From Uranotaenia lowii (lineage: Eukaryota > Arthropoda > Insecta > Diptera > Culicidae), in assembly GCF_029784155.1 (NCBI RefSeq), contig NC_073693.1, positions 111,166,683-111,230,682 of the forward strand: 64,000 nt of DNA. Direction: 5' to 3'. A model generated the notes under the pieces. That model was not told the origin of the DNA, did no database searches, and saw only the letters and a list, made by a program, of their open reading frames with translations. Numbering within the stretch: the stretch's first letter is position 1; the number at the start of each line of letters is the position of its first letter. The position numbers were made by a program, and so were the translations under genes. Shown one piece after another: positions 46,122 to 56,301 of this stretch.

Positions 46122-46999
46122 CTATTTTTGTAAGTGTATACGCTTTGGGGATGACATTGTGAATGAGGAAGTATCAAAATTAAGAATTCGCTTTTTGGAT
46201 TCCACAACCTTCTGCAATTCCTGCTTCGAACCGATTTTTTCCACTCTGGCGCCATCAGCTCTTCTGATAAGAATTTTTCCATCACGTCCTGGCCAAACGT
46301 ATTTCACTCCCATCTCATCCTGCATTTTCCTGGCTTCCTTTAGCAGATCTTTTCCGAACGCTGTCATTTCGTCGCGCATGGTGACGGATTGCAAAGAGTT
46401 AATGAACGAATTGCCAATTGTAGAGGTTTTCAGAACACCGTGGGTACGCTTTTTTTTTCAAAAAGATGGTTTTTAGTGTCTTCCGAATCAAATGTAACCA
46501 ATATCGGTGGGGTGTTATTGGTTGTTTTGTTTCCCACAAGACGTCGAGCACTCACTATTCCGTTTTCTTCGATTTTACAGCCAACGGTTTCTGCTACTTG
46601 AAGTATCAAGGCGCGTGGATTCTCCTTTTCCATGATCGGTAAACCAAGTACAATCGCATTGAGGGAGAGCTCCTTGCGATTTATTCTGTCAAGCTCCATC
46701 TCAAGAACATCTATACGGTCTGATAAGTTACTGTTTTGTTCCTTACACGACACGATCTCCATTCGCAGCTCCTGGTTCTCGGATCTTAAAGCAACTAATT
46801 CGAGCTTAAGATCTTCGAAACCTTTGTTAAGCAAATCGAATTTCTCTGCCAAAAATTCTTGAGAAGCTTCGATGTGCTTATTGGTCTCTAATAGTTCCGC
46901 AATTTGCTGTTTAGATTGTTCGAGTGCGATACGTATTCCTGCCGATTCCTGTCTAGACTCCCGAACCGATTGAGCAATAGCACGTAACTCCTCTATCAT
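46122..46999 (-). pseudogene. Non-LTR ORF1: coiled coil plus RRM-like protein, frameshifted
   Basis: The N-terminal 189-residue frame (46999-46430) is a long coiled coil (heptads of L/I in EIRSEN-type sequence) followed by an RRM-like segment (LSLNAIVLGLPIMEKENPRA ... VSARRLVG). After a 9-T run on the plus strand (46450-46458) the frame shifts, and the C-terminal domain continues at 46394-46122 (KDLLKEARKMQDEMGVKYVW, PGRDGKILIRRADG). The architecture matches trimeric RNA-binding ORF1 proteins of non-LTR elements. Slippage at the homopolymer is the likely lesion. Confidence 0.7.
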
Positions 47000-47060
47000 C
47001 TGGTTTTGCGTAAAGTATTACAATCTCTATTTTGCGTAAAGTATTACAACAATATAAAGC

Positions 47061-47260
47061 AAATGGGTTTTCAACGATCCCGATTTTCCATTTTTTATAA
47101 GATTTACTTAAAATATGCCCAGGAGGGCGTTGAGCTCGAAAATTTTTCAAAAGGGGGCGGTGAGTGAAAAAAGTTTAAAAACCACTGCTCTAAATCGCAT
47201 TGAATAAAATTGACAGAATATTTTTCATATCGTGTTTCGATAATGCTCCGAAAAAAACAT
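47061..47260. repeat. hAT-like terminal fragment
   Basis: Around 47115-47190 the sequence aggagggcgttgagctcg, gggggcggtgag and gtttaaaaaccactg reads, on the other strand, like a degenerate hAT terminus (CAGTGGTTTTTAAAC). Similar wording at 27985-28095 and 34467-34590 supports a dispersed family. Confidence 0.4.
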
Positions 47261-47919
47261 TGTTTGCACCGACCTTGCCGGAAAACCTAACAGTGACCCA
47301 GATACCGCCAACAAACCTGCTCAACAAACCCGTAAAAATCCACAAGCACCCAAAGGTACGGAATATACAATATTCGGCACGGCTTGAGATTGAGATCGAG
47401 CGCCCACTGACCGCCATATATGCTCTCCCACCTCGCCGTCACCTACCTGCCCGCCTCCCGCCAATAACACCGCAATAGCCACTGCAAAACCAAACGCTGC
47501 TCCACCAAAATCCGCATTTTACCACCTGCATCATCCGTGAATTACATCAGCTATCATCGAAAGAACCTGTTAAACCTGTACCATCACTGCAAATAAAGCC
47601 TTCATTCGCTTCTGCTGTTATCATTTACCAATCCGATCGACCGGCCAGCTGAACACCAACAAAAACAATAGCCTCATCTCGCTCCCGCATACTGCATATA
47701 TCGATCTGGACTACTCCGTTCACGCATGCACAATAGTTATCGTCGACAACCACAAAACAGGTAAACGTCACCTTTATCAAACGTCATCGTCCTTACTGAT
47801 CAAAGCGCCATCTCCACCTCAAACTGTAAAACACAAACGTCATTCATTTAACCGATCACAGCGACACCTACATTTCAAATTGCACAACACAAAATTTTCG
47901 ATCATCATTTTCAATAACG

Positions 47920-48780
47920 ATGTATGTTTGTGAGAAATGTGCGCATGAATGCGAAGGTGATTTTTGTTTTTGCCAGGGATTTTGCTCGACCAAAGTGTGT
48001 ATGAGTTGTTCTGGTATGACACCAGAGCTTCTTTCCATGTTCAAAAAAAACCCGCACTGCACTTGGATGTGTCACGGTTGCAAGAGAATATTGTCTGATG
48101 CTAGATTCTCAAATGCAATGGTTTCCATGAAGACAGTTAGCAATGACGTCATCGATTCCCTTAAACTGGCACTGAAAAACGAAATTCGCGAAAGCATTCT
48201 GCTAGAAATAAGATCCGAGATCCGAACGAATTTGTCTCCTTTAAAAAACCTCTCAACTCCTGTAAACGTTCGTGCAGATAATCGATTGAATGTACCCCCT
48301 ATCAGCGCTAAGCGTCGCAGAATTGAAGGAATTCGAAGCAATACACCTGACCGACGTTCCACGACTTTTTGTGCAGTAGGAACTAATTTGACGGACATTG
48401 ATATATCCGCCCAACAAAATGTTCCACAAAATTCAAACTTATTCTCATTGTACCTATCAGGAATTGGTCCTAGAGTACCAGAGGAAAGAGTATTGGAAAT
48501 GATACGGAGCCATCTTGGTACGAGTGAAATAAGTCTGACGAAACTTGTTCCGAAAGGGAGGAGTCTAGACTCATTATCATTCGTTTCCTTCAAAGTTGAG
48601 GCACCATTTGATTTAAAAAATAAGGCACTCTGCACCGAAACTTGGCCAGTCGGTATAAGATTCCGTGAGTTCACTGTTGATCGTAGCACCAAACCGGGGT
48701 TTGCGTGGGAGCCGAGACCTTTAACACCAGCAATCACCGTAAATCCCATAACACCCTTCGTGACCCCAGTCCAATCGTAG
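47920..48780 (+). CDS. CR1-like ORF1 protein with PHD-like zinc finger
   Basis: The 286-residue frame starts at the first ATG after the leader. Residues 4-57 hold a cysteine/histidine-rich, PHD-like finger (CEKCAHECEGDFCFCQGFC, then CMSCSG and CTWMCHGC), as in ORF1 of mosquito CR1-group elements. A short helical, possibly coiled, part (75-110) and a C-terminal domain (about 165-250, LYLSGIGPRVPEERVLEM) follow; the latter resembles the esterase-free RRM-like C-terminus of such proteins. It overlaps ORF2 by 76 nt in another frame. Confidence 0.75.
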   Translation: MYVCEKCAHECEGDFCFCQGFCSTKVCMSCSGMTPELLSMFKKNPHCTWMCHGCKRILSDARFSNAMVSMKTVSNDVIDSLKLALKNEIRESILLEIRSEIRTNLSPLKNLSTPVNVRADNRLNVPPISAKRRRIEGIRSNTPDRRSTTFCAVGTNLTDIDISAQQNVPQNSNLFSLYLSGIGPRVPEERVLEMIRSHLGTSEISLTKLVPKGRSLDSLSFVSFKVEAPFDLKNKALCTETWPVGIRFREFTVDRSTKPGFAWEPRPLTPAITVNPITPFVTPVQS

Positions 48781-51700
48781 ACCCAGTAACGTACCAAAGC
48801 AACCAGATAAAAGAAAATCATCATTTGGCCATTTATTATCAAAATATGAACAGTATCCGCAGCAAAAAGAGACTAGAAGCCGTTTTTTTGTCATCACTTG
48901 AGCTGGACTATGACGTATTTGCATTTTGTGAAACGAATCTGGATTCATCAATAGGAGACCGAATGATCTTTCCTGACGCATTTTCAGTTTACCGCTGCGA
49001 CCGCTCGCCTACTAATTCCGATAAAACTTCTGGAGGTGGAGTTCTGATTGCTGTAAATAATCGCTTTACGAGCACTTTGATCAATGAATCGAGTAGTAAT
49101 GAAGAGGTTACAGTTAAATTAGTTGTCGACAAAATTGAAATTTTTGTATGTTGCGTCTACATACCTCCGGCCTCCGGTTGTGAAGGATATTCTTCCCATA
49201 CTGCTAGCATAGAAACTTTGTTAAAGACTGTATCACCCGAAAGCAAAGTCATTATAATTGGAGATTTTAATCTGAAGAATACCACTTGGTATCGAGAAAG
49301 TGTCTCTGAACTATATCTTCTGCCTTCTAACGTTCGTCTACCTGAAGAAACGATTCTTGTTGACGACATGACTGCCTGCGAACTGCGGCAAGTTTGCGGA
49401 ATCGCTAATCAAAACAGTCGATTTCTCGATCTCTTATTTACAAACGATGAAGAAAACTGTCAAGTTGAGGAAATTTCTCCATTGATACAGAACGAGGCGC
49501 ATCATAAAGCAATGGGGATAAACGTCAGTATAGAAATACTTCAGTACGCAGATGTCCCACCAGCCCAGGAACACAAAGAAAAAATTGACATGAAGCATTA
49601 TGACGAGGTTGCTGTCTCTCGAGCATTGTTAGAAGTTGATTGGAATACAATTTTTATATCGGAAGACGCTTACAACTTTGAAATCGCTAACTCAGCTGTG
49701 CGAAATATGCTGGATTTCTTAAGCAGGTTTGGAGTATTCGACAACATTTGCGAAAACGACCGCTCAGTAGACTGCGCTTTGGATTTTAACGTCTTGTCGT
49801 TCTACACTGTGGTTTATAGCATATTACTTGACCACTGTAGGAAGCTCAGAGTAAAATCGTCTCGCTCCAAATATCCAGAATGGTTTGACGCTGACACTAT
49901 CCGACTGCTTAAAGACAAAAGGAAAAAACATAACAGATACCGCAGAAGCAAGACTGATCAGGACAAATCGGCATACCGAATAGCGGCTAACTTGTTTAAT
50001 AGGTTGCATAGAGCTCAGCGATGTACGTATTTAAATGATCTTCAGAAAAATATCCAAACTGAACCAAAGTGTTTCTGGAAATATGTGAACTCCAAGCGAA
50101 AGTCGAACTTGATCCCGAAAAATGTTGCATACAATTCGAAAAAAGCCTTATCGTTGGATGATGCCTCTGAACTCTTTGCTGAATTCTTCCGCAGTGTGTA
50201 TACTTCGGATTCTTTAAGAACAAGTCAGGAATCTTTTCTGCCAGCCGAAACTTTTCCTGATCTTACAATTTCAATAACAGATGTGCGACGTAAAATTTCA
50301 ATGCTCGACGAATCCAAAGGATGCGGCCCAGACGGAATCCCGAACTCACTCCTTAAAAAATGCGTGAATGCACTCGAAGAGCCCCTACTGTTTCTTTTTG
50401 CTGCCTCGATTCATGAAGGACGTTTTCCGAAGTTCTGGAAGATTTCACATATAGTGCCCATACACAAGAGCGGTTCTAGGATCTCCGTCGAAAACTACCG
50501 TGGTGTAGCAATCCTTTCAGCTATACCCAAGCTTTTCGAAAGCATTGTCTATGACCAGATGTACCCATGGATAGAAACAAAAATTTCCGATGTTCAACAT
50601 GGCTTCCTTAAAAGGCGGTCAACCGCGACGAATTTAACGGAGTTTGTCTCAAGAGTCTCACAATGGATGATGGAAGGTCTACAAGTCGATGCTCTATATA
50701 CCGACATGTCCAAAGCTTTCGATGTGATCAACATAGACGCACTTCTGTCGGCGCTGTGCAAAAATGGAATAAGCGGCACTTGCCTACAATGGATTCGCTC
50801 ATACTTAATCGAAAGAACGCAATACGTTAAGCTGGAGAACGTGAGATCCAGGACTTTCTCGGTAAACAGTGGTGTACCACAAGGGAGTCACTTGGGACCC
50901 CTTTTTTTCACCACTGTTATGAACGAGTTTCCTGGAGTGCTGTCTGATGTGTTCGTGCTTGTGTATGCCGATGATTTAAAGATGTTTCTGCCAATTCGTC
51001 ACCCAAAAAATTGCACGACTCTGCAAAATGCTCTATACAGGTTTACGGAATGCTGCAGCAGATTTGGATTAAAAGTCAACGACTCTAAATGCAATGTGGT
51101 TACTTTTTCTCGGAAAATGAGCAACATCATGTACGAATACCGCCTGGGAAATGATTTGATTGTTGCACGGCAAGCTTCAATAAAAGATCTGGGAGTTGAG
51201 TTGGACTCAGAGCTAAACTTTTCGAAGCACATAGAAAAAGTTATAACAAAGGCTAATTCAATGTTCGGAATGGTTAGCAGAATTAGTCAAGAGTTGAGTG
51301 ATCCCTATACGATTGTGTCAATTTACGTCGGATTGGTTCGGACCGCAATGGAGTACGCGAGTATTGTTTGGCGTCCATACTATAACATTCATATCAACAG
51401 ACTAGAGAGAGTTCAAAAGAAGTTCCTGAGATACGCCTTGAGAAACCTTGGATGGCAAGCAGAAATGCCGGAGTATCAAGTGTTGTGCATGCTGGTAGGA
51501 TTGGACTCCCTGGAAACCCGCAGAAAATCAATTGACGCACTGTTTTTAAAAGATCTGACCAGTGGAAGATATTATTCACCGTATTTAACATCTCAAATAT
51601 GTTATAACGAAGGCCGCAGTAGTTTGCGTAGCGTAAGGCCATTCCAGTTAGCTAATCGGATTCAAAATTATGCTAGGAATGAGCCTATGTACCGAATCAT

Positions 51701-51782
51701 GACACTTTATAATGCAAACGTTGATATTATTAAATTAAATATGGCCAGAGAACAAATTAAGATTAGAAGTAAGCAGTGTTAA
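48705..51782 (+). CDS. CR1-like ORF2: endonuclease and reverse transcriptase
   Basis: The 1025-residue frame is intact. The endonuclease spans about 40-270: IYYQNMNSIRSK, FAFCETNLDSSIG (catalytic E), IIIGDFNLKNT, with NEAHHKAMGI at the terminal H position. RT spans about 500-780: GCGPDGIPNSLLKK, NYRGVAILSAIPKLFE, HGFLKRRSTATNLTEF, ALYTDMSKAFDVINID (first D), SGVPQGSHLGPLFFTTVMN and VLVYADDLKMFL (catalytic DD). The C-terminal region has the usual YASIVWRPYY and thumb-like segments. The true start may be downstream or reached by reinitiation, because the first ~40 residues overlap ORF1. Confidence 0.9.
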   Translation: MGAETFNTSNHRKSHNTLRDPSPIVDPVTYQSNQIKENHHLAIYYQNMNSIRSKKRLEAVFLSSLELDYDVFAFCETNLDSSIGDRMIFPDAFSVYRCDRSPTNSDKTSGGGVLIAVNNRFTSTLINESSSNEEVTVKLVVDKIEIFVCCVYIPPASGCEGYSSHTASIETLLKTVSPESKVIIIGDFNLKNTTWYRESVSELYLLPSNVRLPEETILVDDMTACELRQVCGIANQNSRFLDLLFTNDEENCQVEEISPLIQNEAHHKAMGINVSIEILQYADVPPAQEHKEKIDMKHYDEVAVSRALLEVDWNTIFISEDAYNFEIANSAVRNMLDFLSRFGVFDNICENDRSVDCALDFNVLSFYTVVYSILLDHCRKLRVKSSRSKYPEWFDADTIRLLKDKRKKHNRYRRSKTDQDKSAYRIAANLFNRLHRAQRCTYLNDLQKNIQTEPKCFWKYVNSKRKSNLIPKNVAYNSKKALSLDDASELFAEFFRSVYTSDSLRTSQESFLPAETFPDLTISITDVRRKISMLDESKGCGPDGIPNSLLKKCVNALEEPLLFLFAASIHEGRFPKFWKISHIVPIHKSGSRISVENYRGVAILSAIPKLFESIVYDQMYPWIETKISDVQHGFLKRRSTATNLTEFVSRVSQWMMEGLQVDALYTDMSKAFDVINIDALLSALCKNGISGTCLQWIRSYLIERTQYVKLENVRSRTFSVNSGVPQGSHLGPLFFTTVMNEFPGVLSDVFVLVYADDLKMFLPIRHPKNCTTLQNALYRFTECCSRFGLKVNDSKCNVVTFSRKMSNIMYEYRLGNDLIVARQASIKDLGVELDSELNFSKHIEKVITKANSMFGMVSRISQELSDPYTIVSIYVGLVRTAMEYASIVWRPYYNIHINRLERVQKKFLRYALRNLGWQAEMPEYQVLCMLVGLDSLETRRKSIDALFLKDLTSGRYYSPYLTSQICYNEGRSSLRSVRPFQLANRIQNYARNEPMYRIMTLYNANVDIIKLNMAREQIKIRSKQC

Positions 51783-51888
51783 TTTATATTAATTGTTCGT
51801 GTTGTTCATAATATTAATTATACTCTAGATTAAGATAAAGGGCTGAAGCCTAGGATCTAAATAAATAAATTAAAAAAAAATTAAAAAA

Positions 51889-52735
51889 GGCTTCCATTGG
51901 CGTACGAACACTTTACATATGTATAGGAAAAATGTATTTTTAGTTATGAATGTGTATAAAAACACCAAAGTAAAGGTGACTCAAGATACCCCACATACTG
52001 TGGCCCATGTTTCCGCACAAGAGATATTTGCAAATTGGTTCCATTTGAGTGACGCTTTGTTATTCATGAAAAATTCATTTTCCATGTAAAAAAGCAAAAA
52101 AAAAAACTGAAATAATTAGCATAAAAGCATATTTTTGTTATGAACTACAGGTTTCTCAACGATGCAATTAGCGGGTGCTTGTTTAATTATGTAAATAAAT
52201 TTTATTAAGCTAGTTAAATAAATGATGCATATGTTGCGTACATAAGTCAACAACAAATAGAAATATTAGCTTACGCCAAGTAAAGACGATGACAGTTGGA
52301 TTGGGATTTTTATCTGAACACACAGCTGAGATATTTAAAGTGGTTCATGTTTCCCCTGGCTGACATTACCCCACTCTCCCCTACTTCAATGGGGTTTCTG
52401 CCTTGTCATCTTTAAGAATAAAAGCAATGGAACAATTCCAAGTAAACTATACTTGTTAGATCACAATTGTTATAAAACTCTAAAAATTGAACAACGTTGC
52501 ATTCCTAAAGCGGCAAGTTATTTTTTTAATTCTTACAATATTAAAAGATACTACCATAAGGTAATTTTACACATACATTTTTCACCTAATCATTAATACA
52601 AACAATCATAGATTTTCCACTCCTTGTTAATAGTCTTTTAAAAACCTTATCTTTAGATTCAAACGAGCAAACTTACTGATTTCGATCATAATAGAAAAAT
52701 ATTTCAATTAATTCTACCGAATGAGTCTTCCCTCA
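51889..52735. other. Intergenic DNA downstream of the lectin gene
   Basis: No gene is visible. Near 51975-52015 (ctcaagataccccacatac) and 52345-52381 (gtttcccctggctgac, attaccccactctccccta) the wording matches the G-rich TIR families of the window, so an old element probably lies between. The 3-prime UTR of the minus-strand lectin gene should begin at 52735 and run leftwards; no clear AATAAA was located close by. Confidence 0.4.
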
Positions 52736-53457
52736 TTACGTCAGGTAATCTTGGCAAACGTAGCACCGCGATTTTTGGCAAGATTCCCATTTACAGACGA
52801 AGTTGTTCAGTTCATCGTCACGTTTGACGGACAAACAATCACGCCACTCGTTGTTATCGTTACCACCCCGGGGAGGGTTATCATCCGGATCGCATCCGAT
52901 GCGGTTCATATCAACGACACGGCCATTCGTGAACCAAACCGGAAGTCCCTCTTTGCCGAGATCGGTTCCACTGATGTGCACATATTCGTCTACCTCTTCC
53001 AGGGCCTTGTACAGCAAGCGTCTGTCTTTGGGATTCTCGACGGTAGCAAATTGGTATTTGAGATCCAGACAATTTCGCCAAGCACCGAAGAATTCTTGCT
53101 GTAATTCATTTTTGTTAGATTCGTCATGTGGTCTTTCTGAGTTTGGTGTCAGGACAAAAAAACTCACCTTTTCACCCGATTCGCATTTCACTATGTACTT
53201 CTTTTCTTGTTTGAAGAAATCGTCAGAATCGGCTGGAACTCCCGGGATGCTTGACCCTGTTCAATATTAGAAATCAATTTTTTTTTCAATCAAATCAACA
53301 CCTGATACTACTCACTCAATTGATCCTCATCGGCAGCAACTACCGGTTGCTTTTCTGGAACTGACTTAGCCGGGGCAGTATCGATGGGATCGGCTACAGA
53401 AATTTGGCTCAGAACCGCCAGGATCCCCAAGGCGCAAACAATCCAACGAGTCTGCAT
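52736..53457 (-). CDS. Secreted C-type-lectin-like protein, three exons
   Basis: Coding exons on the minus strand are 53457-53316, 53256-53168 and 53098-52736 (594 nt, 197 residues). Exon 1 encodes a signal peptide (MQTRWIVCALGILAVLSQIS, cleavage near VADP) and an acidic/Pro linker. Introns are 59 nt (donor GTGAGT at 53315, acceptor at 53257) and 69 nt (donor AAG|GTGAGT, acceptor ending 53099); phases 1 and 0 join cleanly. The CTLD reads GAWRNCLDLKYQFATVE, YVHISGTDLGKEGLPVWF, and CDPDDNPPRGGND, ending CQKSRCYVCQ. The usual WIGL core is replaced and the sugar/calcium motif is only partly recognisable, so binding specificity is unclear. Insect CTLDs serve in recognition and immunity. Intron 2 is open in frame, so retention would add 23 residues. 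Confidence 0.85.
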
Positions 53458-53530
53458 CGCGGCCGATTCGAAACTCCGTACACTCCGGTCGAAACTGATC
53501 AAAAACCGTCCCAATTCACAATGCAACTCC

Positions 53531-53538
53531 TTTTTATA
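53531..53538 (-). promoter_or_regulatory. TATA box of the lectin gene
   Basis: TATAAAAA on the minus strand (53538-53531) lies 73 bp upstream of the ATG. A TCAGTT arthropod initiator is at 53498-53493, about 42 bp downstream of the TATA, slightly farther than usual, so the exact start is uncertain. Confidence 0.6.
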
Positions 53539-53539
53539 C

Positions 53540-54893
53540 GCCGAGGTCAATGTGCCCCGAAATCGCATTAAACGCATGCATTGGTCCGTTCTTGGGACCT
53601 CTTCTGGATGTGGGCTAACAAATTTTGGCGAAACCGGTTTTGCAATTCGGAACGGAACGATGCATTTCGGGTTACTGGGGTGCTCATTTCCCGATGCAGT
53701 TATTATTATTATCATCGATTGCAGTTCAGCTGATGAGGATCAGCTTCATTTTTCGATCGGTCTGAAGTGGATTAATTTTTCGATTTTGTAATTCTGAATT
53801 TTTCAAAGTTTAAGGAGTGTTATGAGAAAATGAGGAGCTGAACATAAATCTTAAAGCATCATATGGAATTGAGCCGTTTTCGAAAATATCGATTAAGGAG
53901 ATCTCCTGCGTTGAGGAGTTTTATGGTTGTATTTCATATGTGTTCGCATCCACCTAGCAGATCCTGCGATATAAATTTAAATGCTGTATTTTCAACTGTA
54001 AAATTAAAAGCATTGTCCGGAATAACTATCTACTATATCTTGAAAGTAAAGGCTTATCAACAAAAATGTTATGGATATAACAATTTTATCAGAATTATTT
54101 TAATATTGTCACTTGAAAAATTCTTTGAAATATAATTATAAAATATTAGATATGATAACGCACCGTAGTTTGTATTGTTATTTTTTTCTGTTACCATTCT
54201 TCAGGTGCAAGTAACTGAATTTAAGATCTCTAAATTCAATGAAATCAATCTGAATTTTTAATCTCATTTACGTTCAAGAAATCAAAATCTGCCATCTTCA
54301 TCCCACATGTTCGTTTCTGAAGAGTGTCCAACATCAAATTGCATCACCTTTTCTAACTGTCTGAACAATAAATTTTAAACCTTTTGGGATCTTTTTGTAT
54401 ATTTACATTATTCCAGTTCAAAACCATATTCGTGCAGTCGTACATAAGGCCCAACTCTGCGTGAACAAAATTGCGCAACATCTGAAAGCAGTTACCTAAT
54501 TCTTTACAGAAACCTACTTTTCCGTCATATCTTCCTTAAAATTAACCACTTTGGGACGCTCACTGAGTGCCTGCTTCAAAAAAGCTTAGTTCTTATTTTG
54601 ATTGGGTCTTAGTTCGGGTGCGTTGAGAGAATTAATTTTTTTGGATACAAAAGTGAATTCTTTGGTTTCATATCGATTCGGGGCATCCTTTGAAAAGTAT
54701 TACGAATAAAATAATGATGCAGAAGTACACCCTACAGTAGACTGAGTCGATTTGGGTGATTTCTGAATTTCTCATACCCTAGGATCTTTAAAGCTTCCTT
54801 CTGGTTCAAAACTTATCCTTGATTGATTGCAGAATTTTTAAGTAACGTTTACATGAGTAAATTTGATCTTTTAGGTTTGTATGGTCGATAAAC
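53540..54893. other. Intergenic DNA upstream of the lectin gene
   Basis: No further gene is supported. The segment adjacent to the TATA box (53540-53800) is less AT-rich and may contain the promoter of the lectin gene; the rest is AT-rich and featureless. Confidence 0.4.
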
Positions 54894-54999
54894 AATAAAC
54901 TCCATTGACATCACTGCTGAGGCCTAACGAAGTATTGCATGAAAAGTAGTCATGCAGTACCTCGCTAGGCACCCAGCGGTGATGTCAATTGAATTTATT
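54894..54999. repeat. 106-nt fold-back hairpin
   Basis: Left arm 54894-54942 and right arm 54950-54999 are inverted copies, sharing attgacatcac and tgcatga, with about 10 differences over 49 positions and a 7-nt loop. It could be a small MITE or a hairpin RNA gene. Confidence 0.65.
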
Positions 55000-55515
55000 A
55001 TTTTTCAATGCCAAGTGGCGTAACCCTGTTAAAAAGCTAATAACTTTGTTTGCCTTATAAGAAACGAAGTGACAGTCTTCGACGGTTGTTCAGCAAATAA
55101 TTTGATTTAGAGTATTTATAAATTGGCACAAAGACCATGAGCAGGCTCTGTTTCACAGAAGAAATAAACATGATGTTGATTTTTCTGAACAAAATATTCA
55201 ATTTTCCCATACAATCATAAAAGTTCAAATTTTCTCATGTAAACTTTATTTAAACATTCTTGAAAAAAATCATGGATGAGTTTCGAACCAAAACAAAGCT
55301 TTCAAGACCCCACAGTTTAAGAAATTCCAAAATGACTCCAAATCGACTCAGTTCAACCCTATAGCTTAGTTCGCAGTTTTAATAAGAGTGTGGTATTCCA
55401 GGATTTCTCGACCGAAAATTCTCAGGCATGAAAAAATATCAGAAAATCCCGAATCCTGGGAAATCCTGAAAAATCTAAGAAATTTTCAAAACCCAACAAA
55501 TTAAAAAAAAATTAA

Positions 55516-55628
55516 CAGATTCAGCAAGGAAAATTATTATTCTACCTTGGTATATGGCTTTGAACCATATATTTTATGGTATAAAGCCATATATCAAGGT
55601 AGAACAATAATTTTCCTGGGTGAATCTG
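55516..55628. repeat. 113-nt fold-back hairpin
   Basis: The left arm starts CAGATTCAGCAAGGAAAATT at 55516; the right arm on the other strand starts CAGATTCACCCAGGAAAATT from 55628. About 48 of 54 positions pair, with the turn around ccatatattttatgg. It resembles a precursor of a hairpin RNA or a short MITE. Confidence 0.7.
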
Positions 55629-56301
55629 ATAATAATTTTTTTGGAAACTTTTTGGGTTTTAAGAATTCCCTTGATTTTTCAACATTTAATAGACGTCAAA
55701 TTCATCAATTACCATATTATGGTAATCGATTCTTGACTTATCAAAATTCAGAAAGAATTATGTAAACAAATCTTGTTTCGGTAGAAAAAAAAACTTTGTA
55801 AAAAAAAACTTTTATGTCAAGAAAAACGTTAGTTTTGCCGGTTTTATATTTGCTTGTAGAGCAGGAACAATTTAGAAAAGAAATTCCAAAGTCTATGGGT
55901 GAACCTAATGAATTCTGAAGACGCAAAGTGCAACGTTGAAAACTTGAATTTTAACTTTGAACATGAGTTGTTTTAAGTTTATCGACAATTACTTAAATCA
56001 TTTCGTTTTTTAAGAAGACACTTGATAAAATTGTGAAAACAAATTGAACAACATTTCGAGGTTTTCTCGATTAAACTTAAATTTCAAATCTAGACCCGCA
56101 GCATTTTAAAAAATTATACAAAATATATTAATAACACCATTATGCAGCGTTTTTTAACTCAGTACTAAAGGTCACCTTCAATGCGAAATCGCGCGCTGAA
56201 TCCGAAAATGAAATGTGAAAAAATCTCAGTAGAACAGTTTTTGAGTTATGCTCCAAATATAAAATTTTGAAAAAACACACAAAAATTACGTATACTTAGA
56301 T
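55629..56301. other. AT-rich intergenic DNA
   Basis: No gene or clear repeat is seen. Confidence 0.4.

Larger units (their letters stand above)
35665..47060 (-). mobile_element. Non-LTR retrotransposon with poly-A tail (minus strand), split by E2
   Basis: Read on the minus strand: a 5-prime end near 47020-47060, where a ttttgcgtaaagtattacaa unit occurs twice; ORF1 (46999-46122); ORF2 starting at 46083; then E2 inserted at 45240/39124; RT (39118-37253); a further insertion of uncertain extent (about 37250-36420); the ORF2 C-terminus (36416-36144); a 3-prime UTR with a GGT/GGC-rich stretch (35865-35945); and a 20-nt poly-A (35684-35665). A frameshift in ORF1 and a nonsense codon in ORF2 make it inactive. 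It belongs to the broad Jockey/CR1/L2 group; a finer clade is not assigned. Confidence 0.75.
47261..51888 (+). mobile_element. Near-complete CR1-like non-LTR retrotransposon
   Basis: A C-rich, G-poor leader (about 47261-47919) is followed by ORF1 (47920-48780), an overlapping ORF2 (48705-51782) and a short 3-prime end with GGGCTGAAGCCTAGGATC and an AAATAAATAAATT-like tail (51840-51888), typical of CR1-group 3-prime termini. Both ORFs are fully open, so it may be recently active. The 5-prime border is estimated from composition and is uncertain. Confidence 0.8.

Noticed and set aside
48072..48842. Minus-strand frame of 256 codons
   Set aside because: It is the shadow of the CR1-like ORF1/ORF2 junction on the plus strand, whose frames have recognisable domains.
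53384..53791. Plus-strand frame of 135 codons opposite the lectin gene
   Set aside because: It is the antisense of the first exon and promoter; the minus strand has a signal peptide, splice sites and a TATA box.
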